DNA of 37,714 nucleotides. Source: Curtobacterium sp. MCBA15_001. GTDB lineage: Bacteria; Actinomycetota; Actinomycetes; Actinomycetales; Microbacteriaceae. The stretch is from contig NZ_MJGI01000023.1 of the NCBI RefSeq assembly GCF_001864835.1, positions 322,525 to 360,238 on the forward strand, written 5' to 3'. The notes beneath the pieces are model-generated. The model searched no databases, had not been told where the DNA came from, and was given only the letters and a program-made list of their open reading frames with translations. Both the position numbers and the translations under genes were made by a program. Below are positions 22,930-30,054 of the stretch, in pieces; within the stretch, counting starts at the first letter, position 1, and the number at the start of each line of letters is the position of its first letter.

Positions 22930-23572
22930 CGACCGACCCGGTCCGTCCGAGCGCCTTCGTGACCTCGCGCAGGACCTTCGGCGCGGGTGTCCGGCCGTCG
23001 GACCCGTCGAGCAGGGCCTGGGCGCGCGCCGGATCGAGTCCGGCGAAGAGCTCGCCGATCGTCACCCCGTGCGACGGCCGGTCGACGACGACCACCGGGT
23101 CCCCGGCTGCGACCGGACCGGACTTCACGACGCGCAGGTACGCACCGGGGCGTCCCTCGGCGGCGAACCGCTTCACCCACTTGTCGATGCCCATCCGCCG
23201 GGCGAAGGTGCCGCACGGGATCCGGGGGACGGTCACCTCGAGCAGCAGCGTCTCGCCGATGCGCCAGCGCTCCCCGGTGACGGCACCGGTGACGCCGATG
23301 CCGCTCGTCCGGAGGTTCTCGCCGAACAGCCCCGGTGCGACGGCACGGTCGAGCAGCCGGGCGAAGTGCTCGGCGTCCTCGTCGGCGTAGGCGTAGACGG
23401 CCTGGTCCTCGCCGCCGTGGTGCTTGCGGTCGGCCTGGACGTCGGCGTGCAGCCCGAGCGGACGGACCCGGACGGGGCCGTCCACGGGACGCTTGTCGAT
23501 CGCGGTGACCCCGATCGTGCCGCGGTCGGGCAGCAGGCGGTCGACGCGGCAGACGGCGGTGACGAGCGACAT
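22913..23572 (-). CDS. MOSC domain-containing protein (YiiM-like)
   Basis: A 219-aa MOSC protein of the YiiM/YflK type; the family is linked to molybdenum-cofactor-dependent reduction of N-hydroxylated compounds such as 6-hydroxylaminopurine. Motifs: GLHADVQADRKHHGGEDQAVYAY at about 40-62, PGLFGENLRTSG at 80-91, the cofactor cysteine Cys120 in VPRIPCGTFARRMG, and a C-terminal three-helix extension. The ATG at 23572 is chosen by family N-terminus (VTAVCRVDRLLP) and a -10-like CAGGCT 6 nt upstream. It converges on the deaminase-ASCH gene with a 17-bp overlap. Confidence 0.9.
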   Translation of the reverse strand: MSLVTAVCRVDRLLPDRGTIGVTAIDKRPVDGPVRVRPLGLHADVQADRKHHGGEDQAVYAYADEDAEHFARLLDRAVAPGLFGENLRTSGIGVTGAVTGERWRIGETLLLEVTVPRIPCGTFARRMGIDKWVKRFAAEGRPGAYLRVVKSGPVAAGDPVVVVDRPSHGVTIGELFAGLDPARAQALLDGSDGRTPAPKVLREVTKALGRTGSVVTDAR

Positions 23573-23603
23573 GTCCCCAGCCTGCCGCACCGGGGCGGCG
23601 AGC

Positions 23604-23619
23604 GGAACCTGACAGTTCC
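23604..23619. promoter_or_regulatory. GGAAC-n6-GTTCC inverted repeat upstream of the Gls24 operon
   Basis: A short inverted repeat in the divergent region between the MOSC gene and the Gls24 operon, about 110-124 bp before the first Gls24 ATG. It resembles a -35 element of stress sigma factors, but no CGTC-type -10 stands at the right distance, so an operator role is as likely. A second palindrome, GACGATCGTC, is at 23645-23654. Confidence 0.3.
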
Positions 23620-23727
23620 CTGGCGAGTGTGACGTCTCGGCCGGGACGATCGTCACAGGGACAACGCGACACCCCGTCGCGCAGCGCGACGGTCCGCCGC
23701 GCACCACGACCAGAGCAGGAGCCCACC

Positions 23728-24189
23728 ATGGCCACCCCGAACAGCGCCACCCCGAGCACGGTCTCCCCGAACACCTCCCTCACGAAGGGCGCGGCCGCAG
23801 CCGGCGCGAACGGCCGCACCGTCATCGAGGACGCCGTCGTGCAGAAGGTCGCCGGCATCGCCGCCCGCCAGGTGCCCGGCGTCTTCGGCCTCGGCGGCGG
23901 TGCTGCCCGGGCGATCGGCGCCGTCCGCGACGCGATCGGGCAGCGCGACCACGGGCAGGGCATCCGGGTCGAGGTCGGCGAGCGACAGATCGCCGCCGAC
24001 GTCGTCATCGTCGCGGAGTACCCCGTGCCGCTGCAGCGTCTGGCCGACGACGTGCGCTCCGCGGTCGCCGGAGCACTCGAGCAGATCGTCGGCATGGCGG
24101 TCGTCGAGGTCAACGTGACGGTGCAGGATGTCCACATGCCCGACGTCGACACCGACGACGCCGGCGAGAGCGGGTCCCGCGTGTCCTGA
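23728..24189 (+). CDS. Asp23/Gls24 family envelope stress protein
   Basis: A 153-aa Asp23/Gls24 (DUF322) protein, a family linked to envelope and alkaline stress in Gram-positives. A disordered Ser/Thr/Ala-rich N-terminus (1-25) precedes the Gls24 domain (about 30-133): IEDAVVQKVAGIAARQVPGV, an unusual GLGGGAARAIGAVRDAIGQ segment, then VEVGERQIAADVVIVAEYPV and VAGALEQIVGMAVVEVNVTV. AGGAG stands 6 nt before the ATG. It heads a four-gene operon with an ECF sigma factor and two further Gls24-like proteins. No membrane segment is seen. Confidence 0.92.
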   Translation: MATPNSATPSTVSPNTSLTKGAAAAGANGRTVIEDAVVQKVAGIAARQVPGVFGLGGGAARAIGAVRDAIGQRDHGQGIRVEVGERQIAADVVIVAEYPVPLQRLADDVRSAVAGALEQIVGMAVVEVNVTVQDVHMPDVDTDDAGESGSRVS

Positions 24190-24210
24190 CCCCCGACCGC
24201 ACCCGCGACA

Positions 24211-24216
24211 TGGAGG
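24211..24216 (+). promoter_or_regulatory. Ribosome-binding site that decides the sigma factor start
   Basis: TGGAGG directly abuts the ATG at 24217, which is too close for initiation, but it is 9 nt from the in-frame GTG at 24226. The GTG is therefore preferred. Confidence 0.6.
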
Positions 24217-24225
24217 ATGCGAACC

Positions 24226-24792
24226 GTGCACCACCCACCACCCCGGACGGCCCTGGTCGACCTCGACGACGGCGTCCTCGCCGGGCGGTCGACCGACGGA
24301 GACGTCCGGGCCTTCGAGGTCCTGATCCGCCGCCACACGCCGTTGCTGCGCGCCTACGCACGTCGGACCCTCGGGTCGACGGACGAGCTCGACGACGTCG
24401 TGCAGGAGACCTTCATCACCGCGTGGAACCGTCTCGACTCGCTCGAGGACCGCGCGCACGTGAAGGCGTGGTTGATGCGCATCCTCAGCCGCAAGTGCCT
24501 CGACCGCATCCGGGCACGCCGGGACCACGACGACGTCACCGAGATCGAGGTGGCGGCACCGTCCGACGGTGCGCCGGAGCGGGTCGCGGAGGCCCACGAC
24601 CGCGAGCACGCGGTCGAGGTGGCGCTCGAGTCCCTGCCCGAGGCCCAGCGACGGTGCTGGCTGATGAAGGAGCTCCTCGGGTACTCGTACGAGGAGATCG
24701 CCGCCGAGCTCGACGTGCCGCTGTCGACCGTGCGCGGGCTGCTGTCCCGCGCCAGGAAGAACATGATCAGTCTCATGGAGGGCTGGCGATGA
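24226..24792 (+). CDS. ECF-type sigma factor of the Gls24 operon
   Basis: A 188-aa ECF sigma factor. Region 2 (about 28-92) contains ELDDVVQETFITAW and a DRIRAR end; region 4 (about 125-182) contains LPEAQRRCWLMKELLGYSYE and ends STVRGLLSRARKN. It lacks extra C-terminal domains. Its ATG-proximal neighbours are Gls24 proteins, and its stop overlaps the next Gls24 gene (ATGA). Co-transcription suggests that it directs this operon in response to envelope stress, with the downstream protein as a possible regulator. It is a paralogue of the ECF factor at 1091-1720. Confidence 0.92.
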   Translation: MHHPPPRTALVDLDDGVLAGRSTDGDVRAFEVLIRRHTPLLRAYARRTLGSTDELDDVVQETFITAWNRLDSLEDRAHVKAWLMRILSRKCLDRIRARRDHDDVTEIEVAAPSDGAPERVAEAHDREHAVEVALESLPEAQRRCWLMKELLGYSYEEIAAELDVPLSTVRGLLSRARKNMISLMEGWR

Positions 24793-25463
24793 CCCAACTG
24801 CCCGACGACGCCACGCTCGCGTCCCTCGAACCCGGGGACCTCGACGGCCACTCGATCGACGAGCTCGCCGACTACCTCGACGCCGGCATGCAGCCCGCCG
24901 ACCCGAGCATCGACGACTCACCCGCCTGCCAGAACGCCCTCGCGGCGATCATCCGCCTGCGTGCCGCCTCCCTCGGCTCGCTGGAGTCCGCCGCCCGGTC
25001 CGAGGCCCCCGCCACGGAGTCCTGGATCGGCGGGGTGCTCGCGAACATCTCGATCGAGGCCCGCTCCGGCCGCGACGTCCCGCTGAAGTCGGCCTCGCCG
25101 ACCGAGCACCCGGTGATGACCGAGGGTGCCATCCGTTCGCTGGTCCGTCGCGCCGGTGACTCGGTCCCCGGCATCGTCGTCGCCCGCTGCGCGATCGAGG
25201 GGGACGTCACCGAGCTGCTCGCCCCGGTCCGGGTCACCGTCGAGGTCGCGATCGTCGTCGGTCCCGCGATCCACGCGACCGCCGACCTGGTCCGCACCGC
25301 CGTCGACCAGACGCTGCACGAACAGACCGACCTGGTGGTCGAGGCGGTCGACGTCGTGGTCCGCGACCTGCTGGTCGGACGTGACGCCGAGCAGGCTGAC
25401 CGCACCACGGACATCGACACGGACACCGACACCGACATCGACGAGACGGAGGCGGGAGCATGA
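24789..25463 (+). CDS. Gls24-like protein with anti-sigma-like N-terminal region
   Basis: A 224-aa protein with two parts. Residues about 20-75 (SIDELADYLDAG, then SIDDSPACQNALAAIIRLRA) resemble the start of zinc-type anti-sigma factors in spacing but hold only one Cys and no HxxxC. Residues about 105-195 are a Gls24-like domain (MTEGAIRSLVRRAGDSVPGI, VTVEVAIVVGPAIHATADLV, LVVEAVDVVVRDL). The tail (207-220) is an Asp/Thr repeat from a near-hexanucleotide tandem. Position directly after the sigma gene with an ATGA overlap is where anti-sigma factors usually lie. That role is an inference. Confidence 0.8.
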   Translation: MTQLPDDATLASLEPGDLDGHSIDELADYLDAGMQPADPSIDDSPACQNALAAIIRLRAASLGSLESAARSEAPATESWIGGVLANISIEARSGRDVPLKSASPTEHPVMTEGAIRSLVRRAGDSVPGIVVARCAIEGDVTELLAPVRVTVEVAIVVGPAIHATADLVRTAVDQTLHEQTDLVVEAVDVVVRDLLVGRDAEQADRTTDIDTDTDTDIDETEAGA

Positions 25464-25840
25464 GCGAGACCGACCAGACCGCGGAGCGCGACCAGACCGG
25501 GGAACCCACGGAGCCCGCCCCGCAGACGAACGAGTCCTGGTCGCCCGACGCCGTCGACGCGGTCGAGTCCGCAGTGCTCGGCGTCCCGGGCGTCGCCGAG
25601 CTGTACCGGGCCAAGCCCACGCTGCAGAGCGCCGTCGCGGCCGTGCAGCGCATCTCGGCGCGGGGCGAGCCGCCGCGGGTCGTCGTGGACGGCGACGTCC
25701 TGCGGGTCGTCATCGCCACGGACGGCTTCGCACCGGCCCCGCAGGTCGCCCGCGCCGTGCACGACGCGGCGCTCGCCGCCGCCGAGGCAGCCGGGCACGC
25801 GCTCTCGCGCGTCGACGTCCGGGTCGCGCGCGTCGGCTGA
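25460..25840 (+). CDS. Short Gls24-like hypothetical protein
   Basis: A 126-aa protein: a disordered acidic N-terminus (1-30), then a domain (about 32-126) with the alternating pattern of a Gls24 fold (VESAVLGVPGVAELY, VVVDGDVLRVVIATDG, VARAVHDAALAAAEAAG, VDVRVARVG). It overlaps the preceding gene by ATGA and is the last gene of the operon before a strong hairpin. The family call is weaker than for the other two. Confidence 0.78.
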   Translation: MSETDQTAERDQTGEPTEPAPQTNESWSPDAVDAVESAVLGVPGVAELYRAKPTLQSAVAAVQRISARGEPPRVVVDGDVLRVVIATDGFAPAPQVARAVHDAALAAAEAAGHALSRVDVRVARVG

Positions 25841-25922
25841 CGCACGCCACGGCCGGACGGGAGGCCCGGTGCCAGCCCGCACGCCCTCCCTCGCAGGCTC
25901 GGTCGGCGCGTCCCGCGTGCCG

Positions 25923-25954
25923 CTGGCGCGTCACCGCTGAGCGGTCCGCGCCAG
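25923..25954. terminator. Interrupted hairpin between convergent genes
   Basis: CTGGCGCG (25923-25930) pairs with CGCGCCAG (25947-25954), and inside it ACCGC pairs with GCGGT around a TGA loop. It lies between the Gls24 operon and the convergent LtrA gene and can act on both strands. Confidence 0.65.
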
Positions 25955-25958
25955 GGAG

Positions 25959-27116
25959 TCACCGTGCCGGTCTGCGCTCCGCGACCTCCAGGACCACCAC
26001 GATCGCGGCGACCGCCAGCGCGGTCACCACGAGCGACGCCCGCGGCACCGCGATGCTGGCCAGCACCACGACCGTGAGTGCGAGCACGGCGACGTTCCAG
26101 CGGCGCCCCAGCGCCGGACGGAGCGCGAGGGCCCAGACCGCGGCGACGAACAGCGCCACCGGCGCGGCGATCGTCGCGGCGACGGACGGTGCGGACAGGT
26201 CGGCCTCACCCGCGTCGGCGCTGACGGCGACCTCGATGCCTGCCGGCAGTGCGGCTGCGGCGGCGAACACGAGGTAGTGCCCGTACCCGAACAGCAGGGC
26301 GCTCGGCAGACCGCGGATGTGCTCGTGCTGCTCGCGCGCGAAGTAGATCCACCAGAGCCCGGCGACGATGACGAGTCCGCCGCCGGCCAGGGTGAGGAGC
26401 GGACCGAGGTGCTCGGCGCGGTGCAGGCCGTCGATCACCGCGTTCGCCGAGGCCACCAGACCCTCACCCAGGACGATCAGCGTGAAGAGGGCGTAGCGCT
26501 CAGCGATGTGGTGCGTGTGCCAGGGGGTCGTCGCACCGCGCGACTCGGCCAACACCGGCACGAGCAGTTCGAGCAGCACGAGCAGCGGGACGACGAACGG
26601 TCGCGCTTCCCCGGGGACCGCGAGCAGGGCGACCCAGAGCACCTGGACGACGACGACCCCGACGACGTAGGTGCTGGCGGTCGTGCGGTACTGCGGGGCC
26701 GACACCGCAGCCCGGATCCACTGCGCGACGAGGGCCAGGCGCATCACCACGTACCCGATGACCATGACGTCGGGGGCCTCGCCGTGCATCGCGGGACCGA
26801 TGCCGGCGGCCAGGACGAGCACCCCGGCCATCTGCACGAACGTCGTGAGGCGGTAGAGCCAGTCGTCGGTGTCGAACGAGGTCGCGAACCACGTGAAGTT
26901 GATCCAGGCCCACCAGATCGCGAAGAACACGAACGCGTAGACCAGGACCGCGGTGGAGACGTGCCCCTCGGCCTCGATCTCGTGCAGGTCGGCCGCTGCG
27001 AACCCGACGGCGACGACGAAGACCAGGTCGAAGAGCAGCTCGAGCGGACTGGCGGCGCGGTGCCCCTCGGCGGGGTCGCGCGGGCGCATGCGGCGGAGGC
27101 CGATCGTCGTCGTCAC
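25959..27116 (-). CDS. Low temperature requirement protein A (LtrA) family
   Basis: A 385-aa polytopic membrane protein of the LtrA family, named for a Listeria gene needed for growth in the cold; the molecular function is unknown. The signature N-terminus (MRPRDPAEGHRAASPLELLF then DLVFVVAVG) and WWAWINFTWFATSFDTDDW, HHIAERYALFTLIVLGEGLV and WWIYFAREQ are all present. Some 10-12 hydrophobic segments are visible. The frame begins at GTG 27116; the ATG at 27089 (MRPRDPAEGH) is an equally plausible start by family alignment. No partner gene is apparent. Confidence 0.9.
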   Translation of the reverse strand: MTTTIGLRRMRPRDPAEGHRAASPLELLFDLVFVVAVGFAAADLHEIEAEGHVSTAVLVYAFVFFAIWWAWINFTWFATSFDTDDWLYRLTTFVQMAGVLVLAAGIGPAMHGEAPDVMVIGYVVMRLALVAQWIRAAVSAPQYRTTASTYVVGVVVVQVLWVALLAVPGEARPFVVPLLVLLELLVPVLAESRGATTPWHTHHIAERYALFTLIVLGEGLVASANAVIDGLHRAEHLGPLLTLAGGGLVIVAGLWWIYFAREQHEHIRGLPSALLFGYGHYLVFAAAAALPAGIEVAVSADAGEADLSAPSVAATIAAPVALFVAAVWALALRPALGRRWNVAVLALTVVVLASIAVPRASLVVTALAVAAIVVVLEVAERRPAR

Positions 27117-27188
27117 GGAGCATGCCTACACCGCGACGGGCCCCGGGCGGAACCCTGGACCCGTCGTGGCGCACCGTGCGGTGCGGGC

Positions 27189-28058
27189 TCAGTAGAAGTT
27201 CGTGGCCTGCGAGTGGCTCCAGGCCGCGCACGGCGTGCCGTAGGCGTCCTTGATGTACTTCAGGCCCCAGGTGACCTGGGTGGTCGCGTTGCTCTGCCAG
27301 TCCGAGGCGATCGTCGCCATCTTCGAGCCGGGCAGGGCCTGCGGGATGCCGGTGGCGCCGGACGGGTTGTACGCCTGGTAGTCCCAACCCGACTCCTTGG
27401 TCCACAGGTTGTTCAGGCACTGGAACTGCGCCGAGCCCCAGCCGTACTGCGACGAGGCGAGCGAGGCCGCGGTGGCCTTGGCGCCGGCCGGCGTGTTCGC
27501 TGCGGCCTGGGCCGCGGCGGCCTCGGCTGCTGCGGCCGCGGCGGCGTCCGCTTCGGCCTTCGCCTGGGCCGCAGCTGCTGCGGCGACCGCTGCGTCAGCG
27601 TCCTGCTTGTCCTGGTCGGCGCTCGCCTGGGCGACGTCCTGCACGGTGTCGACCGTCGACTGGATGCGGTCGCTGATCGCCGCCCCGGAGAGCTGCGGGT
27701 AGTCGGACAGCGCGCTGATGCGGCGTTGCAGCACCTGGGTGTCGGTCTTGTCGTTGGCGTCGGCCAGCACGGTCTTCGCCGTCGTGATGGTCGCGGCGGC
27801 CTGGGCACGGTCGAGCGCGGTCCCCGAGAGTGCCGGGGCGGCGGTCGACGTTGCGGTGGGCATGCCGATCGCCTCGCCGATCGCGGGCTGGGTCCCGACG
27901 GTCAGTGCGCCGCCGGCGACGACGAGCACGGCGGCACCGCTCGCGAACAGCACGCCACGCTTGCGGAGCGTGCGGCGGATCCGACGGGAGGGGGTGTCGA
28001 GCGCGGCTCGACGGGTGGAGGCAGTGGGCGTGGGGGATTCGGGGAGAGGAGCTGGCAT
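27189..28058 (-). CDS. Exported SLT-like cell-wall lytic protein
   Basis: A 289-aa protein: basic N-terminus, one hydrophobic segment (about 35-56) acting as signal or anchor, a helical region (about 75-150), an Ala-rich coiled stretch (about 150-190) and a C-terminal lysozyme-like/transglycosylase domain (about 198-289) of the type seen in aggregation-promoting-factor proteins. QCLNNLWTKESGW places the likely catalytic Glu at 222; NPSGATGIPQALPGSKMA is the conserved active-site stretch; Cys214 and Cys277 could pair. It would cleave peptidoglycan outside the membrane. The ATG at 28058 is chosen because the frame upstream is not protein-like. A long leader (about 200 nt) and an MtrA-like box precede it. 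Confidence 0.87.
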   Translation of the reverse strand: MPAPLPESPTPTASTRRAALDTPSRRIRRTLRKRGVLFASGAAVLVVAGGALTVGTQPAIGEAIGMPTATSTAAPALSGTALDRAQAAATITTAKTVLADANDKTDTQVLQRRISALSDYPQLSGAAISDRIQSTVDTVQDVAQASADQDKQDADAAVAAAAAAQAKAEADAAAAAAAEAAAAQAAANTPAGAKATAASLASSQYGWGSAQFQCLNNLWTKESGWDYQAYNPSGATGIPQALPGSKMATIASDWQSNATTQVTWGLKYIKDAYGTPCAAWSHSQATNFY

Positions 28059-28267
28059 CGTTTCCGGGTGTCGGGCGGCACGACCGAGCGCACTGCGTCG
28101 TCGCAGGCAGCACGGCGGGACCGTGGGAGACCGGACGGTGGCGTGGGGCCCGTCCGTCCGCCGGGCGGCCGTGTGGGGCGGCTGCCGCGATGGCGGAGCG
28201 GCCACGATGCGGGACGACCCTGGGCAGCGCGTCCAGGAAGACTGGCAGAACCGTCCGTCCACCCTCT

Positions 28268-28286
28268 GGTAACGGTTCGGTAACGG
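28268..28286. promoter_or_regulatory. MtrA-like direct-repeat box
   Basis: GGTAACGG occurs twice with a 3-nt spacer (GTTC/G context), giving GTAACG repeats with an 11-bp period. This is the form described for actinobacterial MtrA boxes (8-bp direct repeats, 3-bp spacer). It lies upstream of the SLT-like gene, and cell-wall hydrolase genes are known MtrA targets. It is only 6 bp outside the MarR stop codon side. Confidence 0.55.
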
Positions 28287-28291
28287 CCGAC

Positions 28292-28774
28292 TCAGCCCTG
28301 CGAGCTGGGGATGTCCTGGGTGCGCTGCCCCTGGGCCACGCGTTCGAGCGCGTCGAGTGCTCCGGCGATGGCGTCGAGGTCTGCGACGGGCAGGTCGTGG
28401 ATGAGCTCGGCGACGATGCCTGTGCGCTGGGACCGGGCTTCCTCGACCGCGGCCGTGCCCTCGGGGGTGATGCTCACCATGAAGGCGCGGCCGTCGGTCG
28501 GGTCGGCCTCGCGCGCGATGAAGCCACGCTGCTCGAGCTCCGTCAGGATCCGCGTCATCGTGGGCTTCGTGACGACCTCGAGCCGCGAGAGGTCACCCGG
28601 CCGGAGCGGTCCCTCACGCTGGATCGTGGCGAGCGCGGACACGATCCCGTAGCCGAGCGCGGCCGAGTCCGAGCGGGCACGCCGGTTGATCCGGCCGACT
28701 GCGGCAGCCAGGCGGGCGGCGATCTCGGTGCGGTCTGTCTGCGCCACCGGGTGGTCCGATTGGTGCTGCCTCAT
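28292..28774 (-). CDS. MarR family transcriptional regulator
   Basis: A 160-aa winged-helix regulator. The MarR core runs from about residue 25 to 135: LGYGIVSALATIQREGPLRP, DLSRLEVVTKPTMTRILTEL, then the wing EADPTDGRAFMVSITPEG. The ATG at 28774 has GGAG 7 nt upstream. A promoter with an inverted repeat over its -35 (28810-28850) suggests autoregulation. MarR proteins usually sense phenolics, oxidants or antibiotics; the ligand here is unknown. The downstream neighbour is the SLT-like gene, 233 nt away. Confidence 0.9.
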   Translation of the reverse strand: MRQHQSDHPVAQTDRTEIAARLAAAVGRINRRARSDSAALGYGIVSALATIQREGPLRPGDLSRLEVVTKPTMTRILTELEQRGFIAREADPTDGRAFMVSITPEGTAAVEEARSQRTGIVAELIHDLPVADLDAIAGALDALERVAQGQRTQDIPSSQG

Positions 28775-28809
28775 GTGGTGCTCCGGGGGATCGTCCGATG
28801 GTCGAGCCG

Positions 28810-28850
28810 ATGCTACCGGGTCCCTCGACGGGCCGTTCCTGTACGAACGG
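28810..28850 (-). promoter_or_regulatory. MarR promoter with operator over the -35
   Basis: Minus-strand -10 TAGCAT (28815-28810) lies exactly 17 nt after a hexamer GAACGG (28838-28833) that is the inner half of the inverted repeat CCGTTC-n6-GAACGG (28833-28850). A protein bound to the repeat would cover the -35, as expected for MarR autorepression. Confidence 0.5.
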
Positions 28851-28862
28851 ACAGCAACCCGG

Positions 28863-29513
28863 TCAGTGCTTCTCACCTGGGAGCTGGTGGATGGCCTCGG
28901 TCGCGAGCTCGGCCGCGATGTTGTCGCCGTTCTCGGTCGCCGTGCGCAGCCGCCGGAAGTCCTCCGTCATCCGGTCCCAGTCGACCAGTTCGTCGAGGTT
29001 CGGCAGGCGCAGCCGGAAGGCCAGTCCGTCCATCGCGTCGGCGCAGACGCGCTGCAGATCGGCGTTGCCGCACTCGGCGACGTAGAGCGCGAAGACCCCG
29101 AGGGCGTCGGTGTTCACCGCGCGGACGTCGTGTGCGGTCAGCTCCGCGATCGTGGTGTCGAGGGCGGCGAGGATCTTCTTCCGCGAGCTCTTCGAGAGTC
29201 GGGGGACGGCCAGACGGACCACGCCGCCGAACAGCACGCCGAGGGTCTGCAGCGCCTCGATCACCGCCTCGGGGTCGGGCGTGGTGATCCGCGTGTACCG
29301 GTTCGGTGCCATCTCGATCAGGCCGGCGCGGGCGAGCTGGCTCAGGGCTTCACGGATCGGGGTGCGGGAGACACCGAGCCAGGCGATGAGCTCGTCGTCG
29401 TTGAGGCGCTCTCCGGGTTCGAGGGTGCCGTCCATGATCGCGGCGTGGATCTTCTGCCGGACGGTGTCGCGGAGCAGCTGGTGTTCGGTGGGGGCACTGC
29501 TGGGGACCGGCAT
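28863..29513 (-). CDS. GntR family transcriptional regulator (FCD type)
   Basis: A 216-aa regulator with an N-terminal GntR winged helix (about 10-75: HQLLRDTVRQKIHAAIMDGT, LNDDELIAWLGVSRTPIREA, LSQLARAGLIE) and a helical C-terminal effector domain of FCD-like shape (about 85-210), though I do not see a clear set of metal-binding histidines. The ATG at 29513 has AAGGAG 7 nt upstream. The 100-bp region before it holds a minus-strand TATCGT (29577-29572) that may be its -10, in a locally AT-richer stretch. The effector and targets are unknown. Confidence 0.88.
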   Translation of the reverse strand: MPVPSSAPTEHQLLRDTVRQKIHAAIMDGTLEPGERLNDDELIAWLGVSRTPIREALSQLARAGLIEMAPNRYTRITTPDPEAVIEALQTLGVLFGGVVRLAVPRLSKSSRKKILAALDTTIAELTAHDVRAVNTDALGVFALYVAECGNADLQRVCADAMDGLAFRLRLPNLDELVDWDRMTEDFRRLRTATENGDNIAAELATEAIHQLPGEKH

Positions 29514-29616
29514 GTCGGCTCCTTCGGGATCGGGTTCGGTCGCCCGACGGGTCAGGGCAGACGCACCGCCGACGATACCTGACATACGAGCGGTCTTCCG
29601 CTCGGTGCCCGGAGTG

Positions 29617-30054
29617 TCAGTGTGTTCCGAGCAGGTCGAGCGTCACGGGGTCGGGCCGGCCGGACCACCACCGGTCGAGCGCGGCACGGAACGGCGCGGG
29701 GTCGTCGGCCACCGCGGCGAACAGCGTCATCGAGGACCGGAGCTTCACCGCGTCGATCCCGCCCATCAGGGCCTCGACCGAGGACGCCGGCGCGGTGGTC
29801 GCCAGGTCGGTCATCACGGCCAGCCGGGGGCCCAGCACCGGGTGCCGCAGGTACGCGCGGGCCTCGGACGTGCCACTGATCGCGTAGCGCGCGGCAGTCG
29901 CGCTCCGCCCGAGTCCGGCGAGCTGCGGGAAGACGAACCACATCCAGTGCGAGTCCTTCCGGCCACGACGCAGCTCGGCGGCTGCCACCTCGTGCATGCC
30001 CTCCTGCGCCCGCACGAAGCGCTCGAGGTCGAAGCGCTCGACGTGCTCGCTCAC
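29617..30054 (-). CDS. DUF1810 family protein
   Basis: A 145-aa protein of the DUF1810 family, recognised by FDLERFVRAQEGMHEVAAAE, DSHWMWFVFPQLAGLGRS, YAISGTSEARAYLRHPVLG, DAVKLRSSMTLF and a C-terminal DRWWSGRPDPVTLDLL. No function is established for the family. It starts at GTG 30054, overlapping the stop of the DUF2071 gene (GTGA), and is the last gene of a coupled three-gene set. Confidence 0.88.
   Translation of the reverse strand: MSEHVERFDLERFVRAQEGMHEVAAAELRRGRKDSHWMWFVFPQLAGLGRSATAARYAISGTSEARAYLRHPVLGPRLAVMTDLATTAPASSVEALMGGIDAVKLRSSMTLFAAVADDPAPFRAALDRWWSGRPDPVTLDLLGTH

Noticed and set aside
23604..23637. An ECF promoter GGAAC ... CGTCT upstream of the Gls24 operon
   Set aside because: The spacing between the elements is about 24 nt, too long for ECF promoters (about 15-18), so it is kept only as an inverted repeat.
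28059..28267. A c-di-AMP (ydaO-type) riboswitch in the leader of the SLT-like gene
   Set aside because: The context fits, but I cannot find the conserved purine-rich loops of the consensus in this leader.
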